Assembly (NCBI GenBank): GCA_028287135.1
Contig: JAQBQE010000017.1
Location: 41,995 to 105,994 of the forward strand
Direction: 5' to 3'
DNA from: Myxococcales bacterium
GTDB lineage: Bacteria; Myxococcota_A; Polyangia; Haliangiales; Haliangiaceae
DNA: 64,000 nucleotides
A program made the translations under genes and the position numbers. Under the pieces are notes generated by a model. That model saw only the letters and a list, made by a program, of their open reading frames with translations. It searched no databases and had not been told where the DNA came from. Shown piece by piece: positions 43,421-51,048 of this stretch (positions within the stretch are counted from its first letter, which is position 1; each line of letters opens with the position of its first letter).

Positions 43421-45808
43421 ATGAGCGAGCTGCTGCGGACGTTGATGGGCGCCTCGGCCGACGATCGTGACGCTTGGCGGCGGCTCGTCCACCAGGTGGG
43501 TGCCGCGACGGTAGCGACGTGGTTGTCGCCGGAGGCGCTGAGAGCAGCGACGCTCGCGGACACCGGATTTGCCTGCGCGATGCTCGAGGAGCTGCGAGGT
43601 GATGGCGCGTGCACGGCGGCGCTCGCGAGCGCGTTCCCGGAGATCGCCGCGCTCGCGGCACCGATGCCGATGCAGGTCGAGCACGACGCGGGCTCCGAGC
43701 GGCCGCTGCTCGATCACATCGGTGCGCGCCTGCTGGGGAGAAAGCTGCGTGGGCTCGAGACCCACGACCTCGCGAGATTCCAGGATCGCGGGCTTTCGCA
43801 GGGGGCGTTCGACCGGCTGGTGGCCGTGAGCGATCGCGTGATGGCCGCGGGGCTGGGTCCTGCGCTGCGCGTCGCGATCCTCCACCTCGACATCGCGAAG
43901 ACGGCGAGCACGGCGCACCGCGCCGCGTGGTCGGCACAGGGCATCCCGCTCGACGTCCACAACGAGGCCGCTGCTGCGATCCTGCGCCGCCTCGATCGTG
44001 CGCGCGGGTGGCCGCTCCCCGATCCGATCGCGCAGCTCGCGATCGCGTGCGTCGAGGCGCATGGGCTCGCGGGTCAGCATGTCCGCGGAGAGGGACCGCT
44101 GCAGATGTTCGCGCCGCTGGTCACTGCGCTCCGCGAGCTCGCTCCGGCTCTCGCCGTCTCGCTCGGCACGACGACCGATGACGCGACCACCCTCGCGCTC
44201 GACGCGATGCATGTGCTCGACGCATGCGATACCTCGGCGGTCCGGGAGGGCCTGCTCGATGATGCGCTGCTCGCCAGCCTCGCGCGGGTCCGCGAGCAGC
44301 TCGGCTCGGTCTGCCGGGGGCCGGCGTGGACGGACCCGCACCGCGCCCTGCGCGAGCTGGCTCCACCCCCGGATCGCGCGTGGCTCGCCGACCGCCTGCG
44401 CGCACTGCGAGCCGGTCGCCAGCGCGCCGGAGAACCGTTGGCGGCCGTCGATGCTGCGGTCACGGCGCTCGGAGACACCGAGCTCGCCACGCTCGCCCCT
44501 GCCCTCGCGACCTGCCAGCTCTGGTACTGCGAGTCGGCGACCAGCGGACTGTCTCCCGCCGCGCAGCTCGGCGTGCTCGCTGCGGCAGTCGGTGCCGCAC
44601 GCACGATCGGTGTCGATGTCTCGCGGCCGTGGCACGCGCAGCTCCGCCCGCTCGTCGGCCGGCTGCACGGAACGAGCTCGGCGGTGCGCTACCGGCTACG
44701 GCTCGTCGAGGCCGCGCTCGCCGCAACGCCGATCCGGACGCTGCTCACCGGCGGCGCGAGCCTGGGGCCGCTCGGTACGATCTCCGGCCGCCTCGCGCAT
44801 CCCACCGATCCCGACGCGATCGTCGTGGACTACCTCGACACCGAGGAGAGTGCCGCGCTCGTCACGCTGCTCGGCCTGTACGAGACGCGCTCGACGATCG
44901 CCTATCACACGATGCTGAAGGCGCTGTGCGACCTCTACGGTCTACGCAAGGACGAGTTCGACCGCGTCGCGAACGAGGCGAACTACCTCGAGACGATGAA
45001 CGCAGCGCGGTCCGACAAGCAACGGATGCTCGACTTCGTCCGGCCCGGCACCATCGTCGAGATCGGACCGGGGGGTGGTGTCGTGCTCGACCTGCTCGAG
45101 GCGCGGTTCCCCGACGCGAAGGTGATCGGCGTCGACCTGTCGCGCGAGGTCGTCACCGCGCTCGAGAGCCGTGCGCGCGCCAACGGCAATCGCTGGACCG
45201 TGATGCTGGGTGCTGCCGAGGCGCTCCCCGAGCACGTGCCCGCGGCCGACACCGTCGTGTTCTGCTCGATCCTCCACGAGGTCTACTCGTACACGGAGCC
45301 GAAGTTCCAGCTCGCATCGATCGGCAGAGTCGTGCGTGCCGCGTTCGACACGCTGCGACCGGGCGGTCGGATCGTGATCCGCGACGGCGTGATGCCGCCG
45401 CCCGGAACACGCCGGATCAAGCTGCTCTCACCCGACCTCCGACCGACGCTCGAGCTGTACTGCGCGCAGTTCGAGGGCCGCGCGATCGCGTATCGCGACC
45501 TGGGTCCCGACCGCATCGAGATGACCACCGCGGACGCGATGGAGTTCCTCTACACGTACACGTGGGGACCGGCGAGCTTCCCGTACGAGGTCCGCGAGCT
45601 CTACGGCATCCTGCCGTACGACGACTACGTCGCACAGCTGCTCGCATGGTGTGGTCCGGACGCCCGCGTGGTGGAGAACCCACTGCGCAGCTATCTCCAG
45701 CCGGGATACCGGGCGAACCTCGCGGGTAAGGTCGAGCTGACCGACGAGCACGATCGCCCGGTCGAGCTCCCCGACTCGAACTGCCTGATCGTGATCGAGC
45801 GGCGCTGA
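43421..45808 (+). CDS. Large protein with C-terminal SAM-dependent methyltransferase
   Basis: The 795-residue product has a class I methyltransferase core near residues 535-670: TIVEIGPGGGVVLDLLEA (SAM motif I), KVIGVDLSREVV (acidic motif II), FCSILHEVYSY and RPGGRIVIRDGV. The first 450 residues are Ala/Leu/Arg-rich helices with no recognised family, perhaps a repeat scaffold. A C-terminal unit (residues 690-795) has EFLYTYTWGPASFPYEVREL. Substrate is unknown. The ATG at 43421 was chosen over a GTG at 43412. Its TGA stop abuts the convergent permease stop with no gap (TGATCA). Confidence 0.8.
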   Translation: MSELLRTLMGASADDRDAWRRLVHQVGAATVATWLSPEALRAATLADTGFACAMLEELRGDGACTAALASAFPEIAALAAPMPMQVEHDAGSERPLLDHIGARLLGRKLRGLETHDLARFQDRGLSQGAFDRLVAVSDRVMAAGLGPALRVAILHLDIAKTASTAHRAAWSAQGIPLDVHNEAAAAILRRLDRARGWPLPDPIAQLAIACVEAHGLAGQHVRGEGPLQMFAPLVTALRELAPALAVSLGTTTDDATTLALDAMHVLDACDTSAVREGLLDDALLASLARVREQLGSVCRGPAWTDPHRALRELAPPPDRAWLADRLRALRAGRQRAGEPLAAVDAAVTALGDTELATLAPALATCQLWYCESATSGLSPAAQLGVLAAAVGAARTIGVDVSRPWHAQLRPLVGRLHGTSSAVRYRLRLVEAALAATPIRTLLTGGASLGPLGTISGRLAHPTDPDAIVVDYLDTEESAALVTLLGLYETRSTIAYHTMLKALCDLYGLRKDEFDRVANEANYLETMNAARSDKQRMLDFVRPGTIVEIGPGGGVVLDLLEARFPDAKVIGVDLSREVVTALESRARANGNRWTVMLGAAEALPEHVPAADTVVFCSILHEVYSYTEPKFQLASIGRVVRAAFDTLRPGGRIVIRDGVMPPPGTRRIKLLSPDLRPTLELYCAQFEGRAIAYRDLGPDRIEMTTADAMEFLYTYTWGPASFPYEVRELYGILPYDDYVAQLLAWCGPDARVVENPLRSYLQPGYRANLAGKVELTDEHDRPVELPDSNCLIVIERR

Positions 45809-46903
45809 TCAGTCGAGCCGCTTGCGGAAGCGCAGCGAGGTCAGGGCGAGCAGCGCCCCCAGGATCACGAGCAGCGCGACGAGCTCGCCGGTGAGGTGGA
45901 CGAGCCCGGCATCCTTGAGCGCGATCCCGCGCACGATCTGCAGGAAGTGCGTCAGCGGCAACGCCTGCCCGAGCACCTGCGCCGGGTGCGGCATGGCGTC
46001 GAACGGGAACATGAACCCGGAGAGCAGGATGTTGGGCAGCAAGAAGAAGAACGACATCTGCATCGCCTGCTGCTGGGTCCTCGCGATCGTCGAGAACGTC
46101 AGACCGAGCGCGAGGTTCGCCGCGATGAACACGAACGCGAGCGCGTAGAGCAACATGATCGATCCCGCGAACGGCACGTCGAAGATCACCCGCCCCGCGA
46201 GCAGGATCAGCGTGACCTGGACGTAGCCAACGATTACGAACGGTACGATCTTCCCGAGCACGAGCTCGTAGCTGCGAACCGGCGAGACGATCAGCTGCTC
46301 GAGCGTGCCGCGTTCGCGCTCGCGGACGATCGCCATCGCGGTCAGCATCACCATCGTCATCGTCAGGATCACCCCGACGAGCCCGGGCACGACGAACACC
46401 GCGGTCCGCAGCTCGGGGTTGTACCAGGTCGCAGGCTCGACCTCGATCACCGCGCGCTCTGCCGATCGTGACGCGACCAGTGCGGCGGCCGTGTTCGTCG
46501 CGCTGCCCACGGTCTGCGGATCCGTTCCATCGACGACGAGCTGGATCTGCGTGGGTCGCCGGCGCGTGACGTCCGACCCGAACCTGGGCGGGATGACGAG
46601 CGCGACCCTCGCTTCCCCGGTCTTGAAGGCGTGTTCGATCTCGGCGTGGTCGCGCACGTTCCCCACGCGGTCGTAGAACGTGGTCGCCTCCATGCTGCGT
46701 GCGAGGTCGCGCGATGCCGCCGTGTGATCCTGGTCGTAGACGACCATCGGGATGTGGCGGACATCCGTGTTGATCGCGTAGCCGAACAGCAGCAGCTGCA
46801 TCACCGGCAACACGAGCATCATCGCCAGCGTTGGACGGTCGCGGCGAAGCTGATGCAGCTCCTTCCATGCGATGACACCGATCCGGCTGAGGGGGCCGGT
46901 CAC
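45809..46903 (-). CDS. ABC-2 type exporter permease (YbhR/YbhS-like)
   Basis: The 364-residue membrane protein has an N-terminal helix (LAMMLVLPVMQLLLFGYAI), a large periplasmic loop (residues 48-170) and five C-terminal helices, typical of ABC-2 permeases. The motif RERERGTLEQLIVSPVRSYE is the signature between helices. With the ATPase and membrane-fusion genes upstream it forms a tripartite exporter for drugs or lipids. Only one permease is present, where E. coli has two. It overlaps the ATPase gene by 4 bp. Confidence 0.92.
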   Translation of the reverse strand: MTGPLSRIGVIAWKELHQLRRDRPTLAMMLVLPVMQLLLFGYAINTDVRHIPMVVYDQDHTAASRDLARSMEATTFYDRVGNVRDHAEIEHAFKTGEARVALVIPPRFGSDVTRRRPTQIQLVVDGTDPQTVGSATNTAAALVASRSAERAVIEVEPATWYNPELRTAVFVVPGLVGVILTMTMVMLTAMAIVRERERGTLEQLIVSPVRSYELVLGKIVPFVIVGYVQVTLILLAGRVIFDVPFAGSIMLLYALAFVFIAANLALGLTFSTIARTQQQAMQMSFFFLLPNILLSGFMFPFDAMPHPAQVLGQALPLTHFLQIVRGIALKDAGLVHLTGELVALLVILGALLALTSLRFRKRLD

Positions 46904-47841
46904 GCCGCCCTCGTGGCGGGGCGCTGGTCCCCGACCATCGACACGAACGCATCCTCGACCGTCGCGCGGATCACGCGGTAGTCGCGGACCGTGAAGCCGC
47001 GCGGCTCGAGCACCTCCGCGATCAGCCGCGACGGCTCGCCCCCGCGCGTCGCGACCCGCAGCGTGTCTCCGTAGTGCGACACGGTATCGACCTCGCTCCG
47101 CGCACGGAGCAGCTCGGCCGCCTCGAGAGAGCGATCGACCTCGAGCTCGGCGACCGCGAGGCCTCGACGGGCGACCACCTCGGCGGGTGTCCCGAGATCG
47201 AGCAGCCGACCACTGAAGATGAAGGCCAGCCGATGACAGCGCTCCGCCTCGTCCATGTAGTGCGTCGTCAGCAGCACGGTCGTCCCGGTCGCCGCGATCC
47301 GGTGGATCTGATCCCAGAACTCACGGCGACTGACCGGATCCACCCCGGCCGTCGGCTCGTCGAGGAACAGCAGCGGTGGCTGATGGATCGTGGCGCTCGC
47401 GAGCGCCACCCGCTGCTTCCAGCCCCCCGACAGCGTCCCCGCGAGCTGCGTTCGCCGGTCACCGAGACCGGCGTGCTCGATCACCTCGTCGATGCGGGCA
47501 CGCCGGCGCCCGCGCTCGACCCCATAAATCCCGGCGAAGAACCACAGGTTCTCGACGACGCTCAGATCCTCGTAGAGGCTGAACCGCTGCGTCATGTAGC
47601 CGATGTGCTGCTTGACCCTCTCGGGCTCGTGTTCGACGTCGAAGCCGACCACCCGCGCGTGCCCGCTCGTCGGCCTCAGGATCCCGCACAGCATGCGGAT
47701 CGTGGTCGACTTGCCGGCGCCATTGGGACCGAGCACGCCGAACACCTCGCCGCGTGCCACGGTGAACGAGAGGTCGGAGACTGCGACGAGACTCCCGAAC
47801 CGTCGCGACAGCTGCTCCACCTGGATGATCGGCTCACTCAT
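46900..47841 (-). CDS. ABC exporter ATPase (YbhF-like)
   Basis: The 313-residue ATPase has Walker A GPNGAGKST, the Q-loop IGYMTQRFSLYEDL, signature LSGGWKQRVALA and Walker B LLFLDEPTAGVDP. This is the single-domain DrrA/CcmA-type subunit, with a C-terminal regulatory tail (VARRGLAVAELEVDRS on). It energises the downstream permease. Overlaps of 4 bp with both neighbours mark a tight operon. The substrate is not predictable. Confidence 0.93.
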   Translation of the reverse strand: MSEPIIQVEQLSRRFGSLVAVSDLSFTVARGEVFGVLGPNGAGKSTTIRMLCGILRPTSGHARVVGFDVEHEPERVKQHIGYMTQRFSLYEDLSVVENLWFFAGIYGVERGRRRARIDEVIEHAGLGDRRTQLAGTLSGGWKQRVALASATIHQPPLLFLDEPTAGVDPVSRREFWDQIHRIAATGTTVLLTTHYMDEAERCHRLAFIFSGRLLDLGTPAEVVARRGLAVAELEVDRSLEAAELLRARSEVDTVSHYGDTLRVATRGGEPSRLIAEVLEPRGFTVRDYRVIRATVEDAFVSMVGDQRPATRAA

Positions 47842-48815
47842 GGCATCGCCGTGAGCCCCCGCGCGATCGTGACGTGCGCCGGGACGCCAGCATGCAGCAC
47901 GCGCTGCGGATCGTCGACGCGCACGCGCGTGCGTACGACGAGGTTTGATCGCTCGCGCTCGCTGAACAGGTAGCGCGGCGTGAACTCCGTGAACCGAGCG
48001 ACGTGCTCGACCACTCCGTGGAGCGCCTGCGGCAGCGAATCGACGCGCACGATCGCAGGTGCCCCGACGCGCACGCCGCCGAGCGCCTGCTGCGGCACGA
48101 ACACGTCGACGTACGGGTGCGTCGTGTCTCCGACGGTGAGCACCGGTGTGCCGGCGGCGACCACCTCGCCCGCCTCGACATGCACATCGAGCACCTCGCC
48201 GGGGTGCAGCGGCCGGAGCTGGTAACGGCTCATCCGATCCGCCTCGACCCGCGCCGCTGCTGCTGCGGCGCTCGCCTCCGCCTTCGCCCCGGCCACCTCC
48301 TCCTTGCGCGAACCGGTCCGCAGCTCGCGAAGCTGCTGCTGCGCGGCCTGACGCTCGGCGACCGCCGCCCGGGCCCGCGTCTCGCTGTCGTCGAGCTGCG
48401 CCCCTGGGATCGCCCCGCGGGCTGCGAGGGAACGATCGTCGGTCTCTCGCTTCACCGCGAGCCGCTCGCGCGCCTCCGCTTCACGCAACCGCGCCTCCTG
48501 CTCCCGGATGTCCTCGACCCGACGTCCGGCGCCGACCAGCTTCGCGCGCTCCTCCGCCGCGATCGCCTCGGCATCGCGCATCTCGGTCGTGCCCCTCGCC
48601 TGCGTGTCGTCGAGTGTCGCGACGATGTCGTGGGGCGTGACGTGATCTCCGCGTTCGGCCTGCACGGAGGTCACGCGGCCCGGGACCTCGAAGCTGAGCA
48701 CGCGCTCGTCGAGCTCGACCACACCCTGAAATCCACGCGGCGCCTCGGACCGACGACACGCCAACAGCGCCGCCGCACAGCTCACAGCGAGGACGCTGGC
48801 AGTGCACGCGACCAT
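47838..48815 (-). CDS. Membrane-fusion (HlyD/YbhG-like) lipoprotein
   Basis: The 325-residue adaptor has a lipoprotein-like signal (AVSCAAALLACRRS), a first lipoyl half (FEVPGRVTSVQAERGDHVTP), a long alpha-hairpin rich in Glu/Ala/Arg (residues 75-190) and the returning lipoyl half (VLDVHVEAGEVVAAGTPVL). Such proteins link an inner-membrane ABC exporter to an outer-membrane channel. It is the first gene of the exporter operon; no TolC is encoded here. The start is uncertain within a few residues. Confidence 0.88.
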   Translation of the reverse strand: MVACTASVLAVSCAAALLACRRSEAPRGFQGVVELDERVLSFEVPGRVTSVQAERGDHVTPHDIVATLDDTQARGTTEMRDAEAIAAEERAKLVGAGRRVEDIREQEARLREAEARERLAVKRETDDRSLAARGAIPGAQLDDSETRARAAVAERQAAQQQLRELRTGSRKEEVAGAKAEASAAAAAARVEADRMSRYQLRPLHPGEVLDVHVEAGEVVAAGTPVLTVGDTTHPYVDVFVPQQALGGVRVGAPAIVRVDSLPQALHGVVEHVARFTEFTPRYLFSERERSNLVVRTRVRVDDPQRVLHAGVPAHVTIARGLTAMP

Positions 48816-48887
48816 GCTGGCACTTACCCCGGGAGCGGAGCGCTGGCGATCGTCCCCGCGAGGTCGCGCTCTGTGTGATCATGCGTC

Positions 48888-49400
48888 ATGCGCAGCCTCG
48901 CTCTCGCAGCCCTGATCCTCGCCGCGTGCGGCGGCGATGACTCCTCGCAGCTGATCGACGCACCGAGCGCCGACGCCGCATACGACGTCACTCGCTGCCT
49001 GATCACCGGCAACTACGGAGCGCTCGGTACGAAGACCGGGACGGCCGGCAACGTGATGGGCAATCCGACGCTGACGATCACGCTCGAGCCGGGGCCACCG
49101 CGCGACACGTTCTTTCTCAAGCTCGCGATGGCGAGGACGCCCGGCACGTACACGCTCGCGGGGGTCGACCTCGACTTCACCAGCTGCACGCTGTGCGTCA
49201 ACGTGATCGCAGACATCGTGTCGATGGTCGGTCCGACCAAGTTCTACTTCGCAGACGCGGGCACGGTGACGCTGACCAGCACCAATCCTCCCGCGGGCTC
49301 CCTGCAGAACGTCACGTTTCACGAGGTGACGTCCTCGGGTGCCACCGTCCCGAACGGCTGCGTCGCCTCGATCACGTCGATGGCGTTCGGTCCACTCTAG
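48888..49400 (+). CDS. Hypothetical lipoprotein
   Basis: The 170-residue protein has a lipoprotein signal (LALAALILAACGGDDSS), an Asp/Ala-rich linker and a beta-rich domain with paired cysteines (FTSCTLCVNV and NGCVASI). No family was recognised, though the layout (lipobox, then a LIDAPSADA-like linker) is very common in myxobacterial surface lipoproteins. It is divergent from the exporter operon by 72 bp and ends right at the large inverted repeat. Confidence 0.75.
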   Translation: MRSLALAALILAACGGDDSSQLIDAPSADAAYDVTRCLITGNYGALGTKTGTAGNVMGNPTLTITLEPGPPRDTFFLKLAMARTPGTYTLAGVDLDFTSCTLCVNVIADIVSMVGPTKFYFADAGTVTLTSTNPPAGSLQNVTFHEVTSSGATVPNGCVASITSMAFGPL

Positions 49401-49405
49401 GCGCA

Positions 49406-50226
49406 ATGCTGGTAAGTTAGCGGGTTCCGTCGTCGTGTACGCGCACGTACGTCCACGTCCACGATCCGCTGCGGATGGGGTGCGCGTACGCTGTTCGTAG
49501 CCGGATCGGTGGATGGGCCCACGGCACGTACGCTGCTCGGGATTCTGGCTGCTGCGCATCCAGCCCCCCTCGCGTTTCGCCGGTTCGGCTGAACGGTGCT
49601 GTGCGCGGGTCTGCGGAGCCTGCGCGTACCTCGCTCGCTGAACGAGGTGGCCGCGGGGCCGAGCGCTTGGCTATTACACTGCCTGCCCGCGATCGCGACC
49701 GCGGCCGCGAACTGCTGTCGCGTACGCGGAGTGCAAGTCACAAGCGCCGGCCCTCGCGGACACCTCGTCTAGCTCGCTCGTGCGTGACCACGGACGTTCG
49801 GTCGAGTCGGATCGACACGACGCGTTCATGGCGGACCGACACGACGCGTTCATGGCGCCAGCAGCGAACGGAGGCGGCGTTCCAGCAGATCGCGCGCTCC
49901 GTGCGCCAGCAACCCACGCGCCCGATCATCCGTCGCGCGCGCGAGCACGAAAGCAGTCGCGCTGGTCGCCGAGAAGATCTTATCGGCCCTCGCGGGTCCG
50001 CCCGTCGACGATCGCGAGCTCACGGGTGTCGATCCGGACTCGATGGACCGCCCGTGCTCACGCACGAACGAGCTAGACCGAGGTGTCCGCGAAGCAGCAT
50101 CAGACTCCCGAGCAGCGTACGTGCGTCGCGAACAAACCCGAGAATACCAGGAGCAGCAACGGGCACCTACGCAGCGGATCGTGGACGTGGACGTGACGTG
50201 CACGTGCGGCCTTAACTGACCAGCAT
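49406..50226. repeat. Large imperfect inverted-repeat element
   Basis: The whole 830-bp gap between two convergent genes is an imperfect palindrome. Matching blocks in order are ATGCTGGT-AGTTA (49406-49419 with 50213-50226), a perfect 25-bp ACGTCCACGTCCACGATCCG... block (49449-49473 with 50170-50194), a perfect 19-bp GCACGTACGCTGCTCGGGA (49524-49542 with 50106-50124), and a roughly 64-bp block at about 88% identity (49754-49817 with 50026-50092). The left arm carries about 150 bp more than the right. A 24-bp tandem duplication (49810-49857) lies near the centre. No credible protein is encoded; a 246-residue forward frame is a compositional shadow. Confidence 0.85.
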
Positions 50227-50232
50227 CGGCCG

Positions 50233-50862
50233 CTAGAACCGACCGAACACGGCCACGCCCGAGCCGCCGGTTCCCACGGTGGCCGGCGTGACGCGAACCT
50301 TGGTGTCGACCTTGGCGTTCTGCACGCGAACGCGGCGGCTCGACGGCTCGAGGATGCCGTCGATCATCGCCAGCACGCCGGCCGCCTGGAACACGCCGTC
50401 CGCGATCAGCAGCACCTTGGTCGTGGTCTCGCGATCACACGACGCGCTGGTGATCGGGCACGAGCCGCGCTCGTTGAGGGCGAGCCACGGACCGGCGACG
50501 GGAACGTAGAGCCGCTCGAAGCCGCGCTCGCGGTTCTCGTCGCTGGCCGATGCAGCCGCGATCACCGACGCGCCGTAGCTCGCGGCGAACACGAGGGCAC
50601 CGGTGGTGAACACCGGCGCGTTGTACGAGTCGTAGACCGTCTCGTACTGCGGCTCGAGCACCACGCGACGTGGCTGCTCCGGCGGCGGGTTGACGATCAC
50701 CACGGGCGCGGGCGCCGGCGCGGGTGGGGGGGCTTCGACGATCACGTCGGTGCTCGCCGGCGCAGGGACCTGGCTCGGATCGGGAGTGTTCGGATCGGGC
50801 TCCTGCGCGAGCGCGGTGGCGGGCATCAGGATCGCGCACAGGGCGGCAAGGCGGTTCTTCAT
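50233..50862 (-). CDS. Hypothetical secreted protein with Pro-rich region
   Basis: The 209-residue protein has a signal peptide (LAALCAILMPATALAQ), then a Pro/Ala-rich stretch (residues 20-60) and a domain with two hydrophobic segments (TTGALVFAASYGASVIAA and VLLIADGVFQAAGVLAMI). It looks like a periplasmic or membrane-associated protein of a kind common in myxobacteria; function unknown. The ATG at 50862 has AGGAG 5 bases upstream. The 186 bp upstream to the kinase stop hold no recognised feature. Confidence 0.78.
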   Translation of the reverse strand: MKNRLAALCAILMPATALAQEPDPNTPDPSQVPAPASTDVIVEAPPPAPAPAPVVIVNPPPEQPRRVVLEPQYETVYDSYNAPVFTTGALVFAASYGASVIAAASASDENRERGFERLYVPVAGPWLALNERGSCPITSASCDRETTTKVLLIADGVFQAAGVLAMIDGILEPSSRRVRVQNAKVDTKVRVTPATVGTGGSGVAVFGRF

Positions 50863-51048
50863 AAGCTCTCCTCTGTCGGGTGATGCCCGCGAGAAGTGCA
50901 AGAGCCCTGCCTCGGCCTGGGACGGCTTCCTACGCGGATCGCGGTCCGCCGCCGCGCGCGGATGTCACAGCGTCAACGCGGAGGTACAAAGCCGTCGCGT
51001 CGGTGATTCCCGCGGCCGGTGGGCCACAGCAGTCGCCGCGGGCCGGGG

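Noticed and set aside
45806..45811. Abutting convergent stop codons TGATCA
   Set aside because: Striking but probably only the result of tight packing; no shared terminator was seen.
49475..50215. A 246-residue forward frame inside the large inverted repeat
   Set aside because: It has an Arg/Ser-rich, low-information composition, no motif, and lies across inverted-repeat arms.
49406..50226. Insertion sequence with transposase
   Set aside because: Terminal inverted repeats are suggestive, but no transposase-like protein occurs in any frame, so it is listed as a repeat only.
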